The notes below the pieces were generated by a model. The model had not been told where the DNA came from. It saw only the letters and a list, made by a program, of their open reading frames with translations, and did no database searches. Both the position numbers and the translations under genes were made by a program. Below, in pieces: positions 1 through 8,916 of a stretch of 64,000 nucleotides of DNA (positions within the stretch are counted from its first letter, which is position 1; every line of letters starts with the position of its first letter). Source of the stretch: Bacteroides stercorirosoris (lineage in GTDB: Bacteria; Bacteroidota; Bacteroidia; Bacteroidales; Bacteroidaceae); the NCBI RefSeq assembly GCF_900142015.1, contig NZ_FQZN01000008.1:124001-188000 (forward strand), written 5' to 3'.

Positions 1-885
1 ATTGAGCATACATTGACCAATGACTGGGATCTGAAACTGCTGACCCGTGAAGAAATGCTGAAAGATACTACGAACCGTCTCTATCAGGTCTACAAACGTA
101 TGCCGGCTGATGTACAGGATAAGTGGGATTCAGCATATACTCAACGTATTTCAGAATACCGTAGCGGTAACTTAAAAGGAAAAGAACTGATCAGTTGGAA
201 GTACCAGCAATATATGCGCGATTATCTGGCAACCATTGTAGCCGTGGACGAGAATATTGGAAGATTGCTCAGCTATCTGGAGAAAAATGGTGAGTTGGAC
301 AATACAATCATTATCTATACTTCGGATCAAGGCTTTTTCCTGGGCGAACATGGCTGGTTTGACAAACGCTTCATGTATGAAGAATGTCAGCGTATGCCAC
401 TGGTTATCCGTTATCCGAAGGCAATCAAGGCGGGCAGTGTATCGAGTGCCATTGCCATGAATGTGGATTTCGCCCCTACCCTGTTAGATTTTGCCGGAGT
501 AGATATACCGGCAGATATTCAGGGACAGTCTCTCAAACCAATTTTGGACAATGAGGGGAAAACTCCGGCTGACTGGAGAAAGGCTGCCTATTACCACTAT
601 TATGAGTATCCGGCAGAACATTCGGTTAAAAGGCATTATGGTATTCGTACCGCTGATTTTAAACTGATCCACTTCTATAACGATGTGGACGAATGGGAGA
701 TGTACGACTTAAAGAACGACCCGAATGAACTGACCAATGTGTTTGACAAACCGGAGTATGCCGGCAAACGGGCGGAACTGATGTCACTGCTGAAAGAAAC
801 TCAGCAACAGTATAAGGATAATGACCCTGATGAAAAAGTGAACGAACTGTTCAAAGGCGACAGACGGTTGATGAAAAATAGATAA
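1..885 (+). CDS. Sulfatase, C-terminal part (cut by window edge)
   Basis: The frame is open from base 1 to a TAA at 885, so this is the C-terminal part (about 294 residues) of a longer sulfatase; the catalytic formylglycine motif lies off the window. The segment YTSDQGFFLGEHGWFDKRFM is the typical alkaline-phosphatase-fold stretch that supplies metal-binding Asp/Gln and substrate-site Lys residues. It is followed by a C-terminal subdomain of the DUF4976 type (WEMYDLKNDPNELTN). The family hydrolyses sulfate esters on glycans, and its neighbours (polysaccharide lyase, second sulfatase) fit desulfation of a host or algal sulfated polysaccharide. It starts the + strand series, with 14 bp to the next gene. 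The exact sulfatase subfamily cannot be assigned without the N-terminus. Confidence 0.9.
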   Translation: MEHTLTNDWDLKLLTREEMLKDTTNRLYQVYKRMPADVQDKWDSAYTQRISEYRSGNLKGKELISWKYQQYMRDYLATIVAVDENIGRLLSYLEKNGELDNTIIIYTSDQGFFLGEHGWFDKRFMYEECQRMPLVIRYPKAIKAGSVSSAIAMNVDFAPTLLDFAGVDIPADIQGQSLKPILDNEGKTPADWRKAAYYHYYEYPAEHSVKRHYGIRTADFKLIHFYNDVDEWEMYDLKNDPNELTNVFDKPEYAGKRAELMSLLKETQQQYKDNDPDEKVNELFKGDRRLMKNR

Positions 886-899
886 TCTAAATTAATACC

Positions 900-2528
900 A
901 TGGATAGAAGAAATTTTTTAAAGCATACAGGCTGGTCCCTTATCGGATTGGCAGCTTCCGGCAGTTTATTATCTGCATGTCAGCAGGGAACCGCCGCAGG
1001 AAAGAAAGTCATGCCCTCTGCCAGTAATCTGAAGTATTTCTGGGGAGACTTGCATAATCATTGTAACATAACCTACGGTCATGGCGACATGCGTTCTGCA
1101 TTTGAGGCAGCCAAAGGACAACTGGATTTTGTATCCGTCACTCCTCATGCCATGTGGCCTGATATTCCCGGAGCGGATGATCCCCGTCTGAAGTGGGTGA
1201 TTGACTATCATACCGGTGCTTTCAAGCGCTTGCGCGAGGGAGGTTATGAGAAATATGTCGCCATGACCAATGAATATAACAAGGAAGGAGAATTTCTGAC
1301 TTTTGTAGGTTATGAGGCGCACAGTATGGAACATGGCGATCATGTAGCTTTGAATTATGACCTGGACGCACCACTGGTGGAATGTACCTCTATTGAAGAC
1401 TGGAAACAGAAAGCCCGCGGACATAAGGTATTTATTACTCCGCATCATATGGGATATCAGAAAGGCTACCGCGGATATAACTGGGACTTCTTTACGGAAG
1501 GAGACCAGACTCCATTTGTAGAGATGTATTCCCGTCATGGATTGGCAGAAAGCGATCAGGGAGATTATAATTATCTGCATGACATGGGCCCTCGCCAATG
1601 GGAAGGTACCATCCAATGCGGATTGGAACAAGGTAAGAAATTCGGCATTATGGGTTCTACCGACCAACATGCAGGCTATCCGGGCAGCTACGGTGACGGT
1701 CGCATAGGTATCCTTGCAGAGTCATTGACTCGTGATAAAATCTGGGATGCCATGAAGAACCGTCACGTCTGCTGTGCTACCGGTGATAAAATCAATATAG
1801 ATTTTCGTTTGAATGACGCTTTCCCGGGCGACGTGGTACGGGGAAACAGCCGCCGTATTTATCTGAATGTGGAGGGAGGCAGTTGCATTGATTATATTGA
1901 CATCGTCAAGAACAGAAAGTGCATTGCCCGTTTAAGCGGCCCGTTGTTGCCCGAGATGCCGGAAGGAGATATGGTACGTTGTAAGGTAAAGATTGATTTT
2001 GGGTGGAATCGTGAAGAGCAGTATGTACATTGGCAAGGTAAGCTGTCCATCAATAGAGGGACTATCAACGCTGTGGAACCTTGCTTCCGTGGCGCTGCCT
2101 TCACCTCTCCGCAACCGGGGGAACCTGAGTTTGAGACAAAAGTCAACCGTATTGTGTCGGTTACGGACAAGGATACAGAGTTGGATATGTACAGTTCCAA
2201 GAACCCCAACACAACCACTCCTGCCATGCAAGCTGTCATTCTGGATGTGACTATGCCTAAAGACGGCATGATTACAGCCGAATTCAATGGCAAGAAATTT
2301 GAACATTCGTTAGGCGAACTTCTGGAAGGTTCCCGTTCACATTTCATGATAGGATGGCTCAGTGAGGCTATTCTCTTCAACCGTGCAATGCCGGAAAGTT
2401 GCTTTACGGTTGAACATTATATGGAAGATGCCCAACCCGAAAGAGATACGGACTATTACTATGTCAGAGTCCGCCAGCGTGACCAGCAATGGGCATGGAG
2501 CTCTCCTATATGGGTAGAAAGAACATAA
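900..2528 (+). CDS. DUF3604 family protein with Tat/lipoprotein-like signal
   Basis: 542 residues. The N-terminus MDRRNFLKHTGWSLIGL resembles a twin-arginine-type signal (RRNFLK) and continues to a lipobox-like LLSAC, so export and lipidation are likely. The body matches the DUF3604 family, which has PHP-like features: the DLHNHCN motif near residue 52, TPHA near residue 80, later histidine pairs (TPHHMGY) and the STDQHAGYPG segment would form a metal centre. DUF3604 proteins often sit beside sulfatases and lyases in glycan loci, but their reaction is not established; hydrolysis of an ester is a guess. It lies 14 bp after the sulfatase and 26 bp before the ROK kinase, which suggests co-transcription. 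Confidence 0.85.
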   Translation: MDRRNFLKHTGWSLIGLAASGSLLSACQQGTAAGKKVMPSASNLKYFWGDLHNHCNITYGHGDMRSAFEAAKGQLDFVSVTPHAMWPDIPGADDPRLKWVIDYHTGAFKRLREGGYEKYVAMTNEYNKEGEFLTFVGYEAHSMEHGDHVALNYDLDAPLVECTSIEDWKQKARGHKVFITPHHMGYQKGYRGYNWDFFTEGDQTPFVEMYSRHGLAESDQGDYNYLHDMGPRQWEGTIQCGLEQGKKFGIMGSTDQHAGYPGSYGDGRIGILAESLTRDKIWDAMKNRHVCCATGDKINIDFRLNDAFPGDVVRGNSRRIYLNVEGGSCIDYIDIVKNRKCIARLSGPLLPEMPEGDMVRCKVKIDFGWNREEQYVHWQGKLSINRGTINAVEPCFRGAAFTSPQPGEPEFETKVNRIVSVTDKDTELDMYSSKNPNTTTPAMQAVILDVTMPKDGMITAEFNGKKFEHSLGELLEGSRSHFMIGWLSEAILFNRAMPESCFTVEHYMEDAQPERDTDYYYVRVRQRDQQWAWSSPIWVERT

Positions 2529-2554
2529 TATTTCCTTATTTGATACAGTAAATT

Positions 2555-3484
2555 ATGGAATATGCGATTGGCATTGACTTAGGTGGCACATCTATAAAAT
2601 ATGCTTTGGTAGATAAAGCGGGTAATTCTTTCTTCGAGGGAAAATTACCCTCTTTTGCTTCTGTTTCAGCTGCAAAAGTAACCGGACAGTTGATAAAAGC
2701 CGCCACGTTGTTAAAAGATGAAGCTGCCAAACAAGACCGGATCATACTGGGCATCGGACTTGGTACACCCGGGATTGTAGATGAAACGAACCGTATCGTA
2801 TTGGGAGGTGCGGAAAATATTATCGGTTGGGAAAACATAGATGTGGCTTCTCTTTTAGAGGAACAAATGAAACTACCGGTAGTCGTTGGGAATGACGCTA
2901 ACCTGATGGGGTTGGGAGAAACGAAATATGGCGCTGGAAGAGGTTGTACCCACGTGGTGTTTCTGACTGTAGGAACCGGTATCGGTGGAGCTGTCATCAT
3001 TGATGGCAAATTATTCAACGGTTATGCCAACCGGGGTACGGAGCTGGGACATGTGCCGTTGATAGCCAACGGAGAACGTTGTGCTTGCGGAGCAGTTGGC
3101 TGCCTGGAACATTATGCCTCGACTTCCGCTTTGGTAAGACGTTTCAACGCGTTGGCAAAAGAGCGGAACCTGAGTTTTGATACAGAAATAAACGGAGAGT
3201 TAATTGTCCGCCTGTATCATGAAGATTTCCCGACGGCTGTTGAATGCATGAACGAACACTTCTACTATCTGGGGAGAGGAATCGCCGGATTTGTCAATAC
3301 ATTCAGCCCCCAACGGATCGTAATAGGAGGAGGTGTTGCAGAATCCGGTACTTTCTATTTAGAGGAAATAAGAAAGGTGGTCCGAGAACATGTAATAGCT
3401 GATTGCGCTTTAAATACAGAAATAGTAGCCGCATCACTGGGCAATAAGGCCGGACTTATCGGAGCGGCATCATTAATTCTATAA
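2555..3484 (+). CDS. ROK family sugar kinase (glucokinase-like)
   Basis: 309 residues, normal ROK length. It opens with the phosphate-binding DLGGTSIKYALVD motif. The sugar/catalytic region VVVGNDANLMGLGE lies around residue 110, GTELGHVPL supplies the conserved Glu-His, and CACGAVGCLEHYAS is the ROK zinc-binding cysteine cluster. The final glycine-rich stretch IVIGGGVAESG is also typical. ROK kinases phosphorylate glucose, N-acetylglucosamine or similar sugars in the cytoplasm. Here it probably phosphorylates a monosaccharide released by the surrounding lyase and sulfatases and imported by the MFS carrier 14 bp downstream. Substrate specificity cannot be read from sequence. Confidence 0.9.
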   Translation: MEYAIGIDLGGTSIKYALVDKAGNSFFEGKLPSFASVSAAKVTGQLIKAATLLKDEAAKQDRIILGIGLGTPGIVDETNRIVLGGAENIIGWENIDVASLLEEQMKLPVVVGNDANLMGLGETKYGAGRGCTHVVFLTVGTGIGGAVIIDGKLFNGYANRGTELGHVPLIANGERCACGAVGCLEHYASTSALVRRFNALAKERNLSFDTEINGELIVRLYHEDFPTAVECMNEHFYYLGRGIAGFVNTFSPQRIVIGGGVAESGTFYLEEIRKVVREHVIADCALNTEIVAASLGNKAGLIGAASLIL

Positions 3485-3498
3485 ACGAACGATATATC

Positions 3499-4782
3499 AT
3501 GAAAAATAACAAGAAATGGGGTATGCTGGCATTAATCATGATGTTCTGGTTTACCATTTCATTCATTACGAATATTCTCGGGCCGCTAATTCCTGACATT
3601 ATCCATAACTTTGAACTGAAGGATCTGGCAATGGCAGGGTTTATTCCGACCTCTTTTTTCCTGGCTTATGCCATCATGTCGATACCGGCAGGCATATTAA
3701 TAGATAAATATGGAGAAAAGCCGGTGTTGTTTACCGGTTTCCTAATGCCATTCATCGGTACCATCCTGTTTGCATGTTTTCCTTTTTATCTGATGCTGCT
3801 TCTGTCTTCCTTTATCATTGGTTTAGGCATGGCCATGTTGCAGACTGTTATCAATCCCCTGCAACGTGTTGTCGGCGGAGAGGAAAATTACGCATTTATA
3901 GCAGAATTGGCACAATTTGTATTTGGAGTAGCCTCTTTTATCAGTCCTCTAGTTTACACTTGGCTGATACATGCATTGGCACCGGGAGTTTATCAGCCGG
4001 GGCAGAACTTCTTACTGGATATCCTGGCAAAAGTTACTCCGGTCACTCTCCCCTGGGTTTCCTTGTATTGGGTATTTACAGTACTGCTGCTGGTCATGTT
4101 GCTCGTTGTGTCATTCGTTCATTTTCCGCGCATTGAACTGAAAGATGATGAACGCAGCGGTTCCTCTTCTTCCTATAAGAAATTGTTCCGTCAAAAATAC
4201 GTATGGCTTTTCTTTTTGGGCATCTTCTGTTATGTCAGTACGGAACAGGGTGTTTCTATTTTTATGAGCACTTTCCTGGAACAGTATCATGGTATTGACC
4301 CAAAGACTGTCGGTGCACAAAGTATCAGTTATTTCTGGGGTTCGATGACTGTCGGCTGCCTGTTTGGTATGTTCTTGTTGAAGTTGATAGACAGTAAACG
4401 CCTGCTGCAAATATCGGGATTACTTTCCATGAGTTTACTGTTGATTGCATTGTTCGGTTCTGCCAAAGTTGCGGTATGGGCATTTCCGGCAATCGGTTTC
4501 TGCATTTCCATGATGTACTCCATCGTATTCTCATTGGCCCTGAACACGGTAACCCAGAATCACGGTTCTTTTGCCGGCATTCTTTGTTCCGGAATAGTGG
4601 GAGGTGCAGGCGGTCCGTTGCTTGTCAGCCTGGTATCCGATGCCACTTCATTACGCACGGGAATGCTCCTTATTCTGGTTTTCATGGGATACATTACGTT
4701 TATCGGCTTTTGGGCACATCCACTAATCAACAATAAGACAGTCAGTCTGAAAGAACTGGTGAGTTTCAAAAAACAAAAATAA
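3499..4782 (+). CDS. MFS sugar transporter
   Basis: 427 residues with about 12 predicted hydrophobic helices and short basic loops, as in the major facilitator superfamily. The motif GILIDKYGEKPVLFTGF after helix 2 is the MFS loop 2-3 signature (G-x3-D-R/K-x-G-R/K-x-x-x-L). The overall arrangement resembles FucP/sugar-proton symporters of Bacteroidota. It is placed between a ROK kinase (14 bp upstream) and a polysaccharide lyase (9 bp downstream), so it most likely moves a mono- or disaccharide product across the inner membrane. The exact substrate is unknown. Confidence 0.88.
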   Translation: MKNNKKWGMLALIMMFWFTISFITNILGPLIPDIIHNFELKDLAMAGFIPTSFFLAYAIMSIPAGILIDKYGEKPVLFTGFLMPFIGTILFACFPFYLMLLLSSFIIGLGMAMLQTVINPLQRVVGGEENYAFIAELAQFVFGVASFISPLVYTWLIHALAPGVYQPGQNFLLDILAKVTPVTLPWVSLYWVFTVLLLVMLLVVSFVHFPRIELKDDERSGSSSSYKKLFRQKYVWLFFLGIFCYVSTEQGVSIFMSTFLEQYHGIDPKTVGAQSISYFWGSMTVGCLFGMFLLKLIDSKRLLQISGLLSMSLLLIALFGSAKVAVWAFPAIGFCISMMYSIVFSLALNTVTQNHGSFAGILCSGIVGGAGGPLLVSLVSDATSLRTGMLLILVFMGYITFIGFWAHPLINNKTVSLKELVSFKKQK

Positions 4783-4791
4783 AATCCTGAA

Positions 4792-7398
4792 ATGAGAAAG
4801 ATATTATTAGGTTTACCTGCCTTTTGCCTGTTGATGGCATGCGGCAGTTCCGAGCAATCCGCCGTAATTAAAGTTTCCGAAGAAACATTGATGCATGAAG
4901 TTCGTGCAACTCCCTCTCCTGCGAATGGCGCCTGCGTTAAGGTGAATCCGCCGCGCTTTATGTGGCCGGACAAGTTTCCGCATTTAGGTCCGGTATTGGA
5001 TGGGGTTCCGGGACAAGTGGATGAAAAGCCAAAGGTAGTCTATCGGATTCGTATCTCCCAGGACAAGAACTTTCAAAAGGAAGTTCTGACCGGAGAACGC
5101 GCCTGGGCCTTTTTTAATCCTTTCCAGTGCCTGGCTGAGGGAAAATGGTATTGGCAACATGCTTACGTCACTCCCGAAGGTACTGAAGAATGGTCACCGG
5201 TTTATCAATTCCATATAGGTAAAGACACACCGGAATTTAATCCACCCGCATTAGAAAAAGTCCTGGCAAAATACCCTCCCCACCACCCGCGCGTATTATT
5301 GGATGCGGATGACTGGGAGGAGATTATAACGAAGAATAAAAATAATCCGGAAGTTCAGGCCTATATGAACAAAGCATCCCGGTGCATTTCTCATCCGTTG
5401 AAGCATCTTCAGGAAGAGATAGATACAACAAATGTAGTTACATTAACCAATGTCGTACAGCGTGAATCAGCCCTTATCCGCGAGAGCCGTAAGATTGTGG
5501 ACAGAGAAGAAGCCAATGTGGAAGCATTGGTACGCGCCTATCTGCTGACGAAAGACGAGAAGTATTATCGGGAAGGTATCAACCGGTTGAGTGAAATCCT
5601 TTCCTGGCAAACAAGCAAATACTTTGCAGGTGACTTCAATTTGTCCACCTTATTGTCTATGAGTACATCGGCGTATGACGGATTCTACAACCTATTGTCT
5701 CCGTCAGAAAAACAGTTACTACTGGATAACATCCGGAATATCGGGAATAAATTCTATAATGAATACGTTAATCATCTGGAGAACCGTATTGCAGACAATC
5801 ATGTATGGCAAATGACTTTCCGCATTCTGACAATGGCAGCCTTCGCCACAGTCGGTGAAATTCCGGAAGCATCCATATGGGCGGATTATTGCTATAATGA
5901 ATGGATTTCCCGTCTTCCGGGACTGAATAAAGATGGCGCCTGGCATAATGGAGACTCTTATTTCCATGTAAATATACGCACACTGATAGAGGTACCGGCC
6001 TTTTTCTCACGTATATCCGGCTTCAACTTCTTTGCCGATCCGTGGTATGACAACAATGCTTTGTATGTTATTTACCAGCAGCCTCCCTTCTCCAAATCCG
6101 GAGGACACGGCAACTCTCATGAGGGGCAGCGTACTCCGAACGGAGGCCGTGTAGGATATGCCGATGCACTGGCACGCGAATGTAACAATCCGTGGGCGGC
6201 AGCTTATGTACACGAAATTATGCAGGAAGACCCTGACATTCTGTCGAAAGCATTCGAAGCCAAACCAGCGGATTTGACCTGGTATCGTTGTACAACAAAA
6301 AAGGAAAGACCTGCTTATAGCAGCCATCTGTCGGAACTGCCTCAATCCAAAGTTTTCAGCCAGACGGGCACTGCCTTGATGAACACTGACATAGGACATC
6401 ACACCAACAATGCCATGCTCTCTTTCCGTAGCAGCCCCTATGGCGCCACTTCCCATGCTTTAGCCAATCAGAATGCCTTCAATACTTTCTTTGGCGGGAA
6501 AGCAATCTTCTATAGCAGCGGACATCGCACCGGATTTACAGATGACCATTGTATGTATGCCTATCGGAATACCCGCGCCCATAACTCCATATTGGTAAAC
6601 GATATGGGACAAAAGATAGGGACGGAAGGTTATGGATGGATTCCGCGTTATTATGAAGGTGAAGAAATCTCCTACGTTGTGGGCGATGCTTCCAATGCTT
6701 ATGGAAAAGTAGTTTCTCCGTTGTGGCTGGAACGTGGACGTTTGTCCGGTACTCAGTATACACCGAAAAATGGCTGGGACGAGAATAAAGTGGATTTCTT
6801 CCGAAGACATATCGTTCAGCTGGGACGTTCGGGCTTATTTGTCGTTTACGATGAATTGGCCGGCAAAGAACCGGTAGAATGGAATTATCTGCTACACACA
6901 GTAGAACTGCCTATGGAAGTCGTTGAGAATAAAGGCGGATTGTGCATTTTAGGGAAGAACAAGGCAGATGGAGTATCTATAGCCCATTTGTTCTCTTCAC
7001 AGAAAATGACTTATGCACAAACAGATACCTTTTTCGTGGCTGCTGTCGATTGGAAAAAGCGACTTGGCAAAACTCTCCCCAATCATTATCATTTCACAGC
7101 AACGACAGCTCCTTGCAGCAAAGTATGTTTTCTCAATGTGATTGATGTACATGGAAACAACCGTACCGATGCTGTGGTTAATCATGAAGGGAACCGCATA
7201 ACAGTAGAAGGATGGATTATCGAATGTAATCTGGAAGGCGAAGGTAACGCGTTCCTGCATATAGAGAATAAACAGAACGGTGTTTCGCTGGACTTCAACT
7301 ATGACTCGAACAAAGGCGCTACAACTATTATTGATCGGGTAGACGGAAAGAAAATAGAGAAAAGACTGGTTGATTCCTTACCGGAACTTGAAATATAA
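4792..7398 (+). CDS. Heparinase II/III family polysaccharide lyase (DUF4962 type), lipoprotein
   Basis: 868 residues with a type II signal peptide (CLLMAC), so it is probably surface or periplasmic. The N-terminal part looks like the DUF4962 region: a fibronectin-like segment with FMWPDKFPHLG, then an alpha-toroid. The toroid carries RIADNHVWQMTFRI around residue 337 and AWHNGDSYFHVN around residue 386, which hold the His/Tyr-type residues used by heparinase-II-like lyases. HGNSHEGQRTPNGGR follows near 438. The C-terminal half is the beta-sandwich heparinase II/III domain (LANQNAFNTFFGGKAIFYSS). Lyases of this fold cleave uronic-acid polysaccharides by beta-elimination. Together with the sulfatases, a glycosaminoglycan or similar substrate is plausible. 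The PL family number is not assigned here. Confidence 0.88.
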   Translation: MRKILLGLPAFCLLMACGSSEQSAVIKVSEETLMHEVRATPSPANGACVKVNPPRFMWPDKFPHLGPVLDGVPGQVDEKPKVVYRIRISQDKNFQKEVLTGERAWAFFNPFQCLAEGKWYWQHAYVTPEGTEEWSPVYQFHIGKDTPEFNPPALEKVLAKYPPHHPRVLLDADDWEEIITKNKNNPEVQAYMNKASRCISHPLKHLQEEIDTTNVVTLTNVVQRESALIRESRKIVDREEANVEALVRAYLLTKDEKYYREGINRLSEILSWQTSKYFAGDFNLSTLLSMSTSAYDGFYNLLSPSEKQLLLDNIRNIGNKFYNEYVNHLENRIADNHVWQMTFRILTMAAFATVGEIPEASIWADYCYNEWISRLPGLNKDGAWHNGDSYFHVNIRTLIEVPAFFSRISGFNFFADPWYDNNALYVIYQQPPFSKSGGHGNSHEGQRTPNGGRVGYADALARECNNPWAAAYVHEIMQEDPDILSKAFEAKPADLTWYRCTTKKERPAYSSHLSELPQSKVFSQTGTALMNTDIGHHTNNAMLSFRSSPYGATSHALANQNAFNTFFGGKAIFYSSGHRTGFTDDHCMYAYRNTRAHNSILVNDMGQKIGTEGYGWIPRYYEGEEISYVVGDASNAYGKVVSPLWLERGRLSGTQYTPKNGWDENKVDFFRRHIVQLGRSGLFVVYDELAGKEPVEWNYLLHTVELPMEVVENKGGLCILGKNKADGVSIAHLFSSQKMTYAQTDTFFVAAVDWKKRLGKTLPNHYHFTATTAPCSKVCFLNVIDVHGNNRTDAVVNHEGNRITVEGWIIECNLEGEGNAFLHIENKQNGVSLDFNYDSNKGATTIIDRVDGKKIEKRLVDSLPELEI

Positions 7399-7456
7399 TA
7401 TCACTTTAAAACAAGGTAGAATTATTAAAACTAATAATATGGTAAAAGAAATTTCA

Positions 7457-8842
7457 ATGAAGCATCTGGCATGTTTTTCCTTGCTATGCTCTTCTATGGC
7501 CTCTGCCGCCGAACGCCCTAATATCATCTATATCTTCACCGACCAACAAACGGCCAGCGCCATGAGTTGTGCCGGGAATCCGGACCTGCACACTCCCAAT
7601 CTCGACCGTCTGGCAGCGGCCGGTATACTGTTCAATAACGCTTATTGCACGGCTCCACTCAGTGGTCCTTCACGTGGAGCCATGTTCACTGGGCACTATC
7701 CGGACGCAGTAGGGCTGTCCGTCAATGGTTCGCCGATGCCCGACTCTCTTAAGACACAAACATTGGGCACTTTAATAAAGAATGCCGGCTATGATTGTGC
7801 CTACGGCGGTAAATGGCATCTTCCCCTACTCGATGTCCCCGACAAAGAATATGGCTTCGACAACATATATAAACATAGTGACGACGGACTGGCAGAAGCT
7901 TGTGTCGAATATCTCTCACGTAAACATAAAAAGCCGTTTTTCCTGGTAGCTTCCTATGACAACCCGCATAACATCTGCGAATATGCACGCAGCCAGAACT
8001 TCCCTTATGGAAACATCGACATACCCGATATACGGGATTGTCCGGGATTACCTGCCAATTTTGCCAAAAACCCGTACGATGCCGATGTCATTGAAAGTGA
8101 AAGAGCCAATAACTACAATGTATATCCAACCGCCGGTTTTACCCCCGAAGACTGGCGTATGTACCGTTATACTTATTATCGCCTGGTAGAAAAAGTAGAT
8201 AGGGAAATCGGAAAGATTATTGATGCCATCGACCAAAATAACCTTTGGGAAAATACAGTGGTAATCTTCTCCAGCGACCACGGAGATGGTATAGGAGCCC
8301 ATCATTGGAATCAGAAATCTGCTTTATATGAAGAGATTATCAATATTCCTCTTATCGTGACACTGCCCGGCAAGAAGAATGCGGGCAAAGTATTGCCTCA
8401 GCTTATCAGTAACGGTGTAGACTTCTTTGCTTCTGTGTGTGATTGGGCAGGTGCCAAGTTACCGAAGGGAGCAGCTGGAAAGTCTTTCCGGAAAATTGCA
8501 GAGGAAGGAAATCCGCAAGCTTTGCATCAAGAATATATCATCACCGAAACACGGTTTGACGGTAGCAAAACAAGAGGCTGGGTAGTACGTAACGAACGCT
8601 ATAAATATGTGCTCTACGATAAAGGAAGATATCGCGAACAACTGTTTGATATGCAAAATGACAGAGGAGAAATGAGAAACCTGATAATGGAAAATGCATA
8701 TAACCAAGAACTGCAAAAACTGCGCGACGTCCTTGAGAAATGGATGAGTACCTATAACATACGTCCAAGCCGCCCCAAACTGCATGATGTTCCCGGTAAA
8801 AAGCTCGTAAGCACAACCCGGTATCAGACAGCCTATAAATAG
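7457..8842 (+). CDS. Serine-type sulfatase, secreted
   Basis: 461 residues from the ATG at 7457, preceded by a purine-rich AAAAGAAA. An in-frame ATG at 7439 is an alternative. The N-terminus MKHLACFSLLCSSMASAAERPN is a clear signal peptide with cleavage before the AlkP-fold start NIIYIFTDQQ. The modification site is S-G-P-S-R (Ser69-Arg73), so this is a Ser-type sulfatase needing an anaerobic sulfatase-maturating radical SAM enzyme, which is not encoded in this window. Metal-binding DHGDG is seen near residue 277. The C-terminal DMQNDRGEMRNL element is typical of glycan sulfatases. It closes the operon, starting 58 bp after the lyase, and likely removes sulfate from the same glycan. Confidence 0.92.
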   Translation: MKHLACFSLLCSSMASAAERPNIIYIFTDQQTASAMSCAGNPDLHTPNLDRLAAAGILFNNAYCTAPLSGPSRGAMFTGHYPDAVGLSVNGSPMPDSLKTQTLGTLIKNAGYDCAYGGKWHLPLLDVPDKEYGFDNIYKHSDDGLAEACVEYLSRKHKKPFFLVASYDNPHNICEYARSQNFPYGNIDIPDIRDCPGLPANFAKNPYDADVIESERANNYNVYPTAGFTPEDWRMYRYTYYRLVEKVDREIGKIIDAIDQNNLWENTVVIFSSDHGDGIGAHHWNQKSALYEEIINIPLIVTLPGKKNAGKVLPQLISNGVDFFASVCDWAGAKLPKGAAGKSFRKIAEEGNPQALHQEYIITETRFDGSKTRGWVVRNERYKYVLYDKGRYREQLFDMQNDRGEMRNLIMENAYNQELQKLRDVLEKWMSTYNIRPSRPKLHDVPGKKLVSTTRYQTAYK

Positions 8843-8851
8843 ATGACAAAT

Positions 8852-8898
8852 CCCGGCATATAATATGGGGGAAGTTTTTTCCTCCTATTATTGCCGGA
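8852..8898. terminator. Bidirectional hairpin terminator
   Basis: An imperfect inverted repeat: CCGGCATATAATA on the left pairs with TATTATTGCCGG on the right, followed inward by GGGGGA/CCTCC and a T-rich loop. It sits between two convergent operons (the sulfatase ending at 8842 and the HlyD gene ending at 8917), so it probably stops transcription from both sides. Confidence 0.7.
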
Positions 8899-8916
8899 AT
8901 TTATACTATAGAAGAA

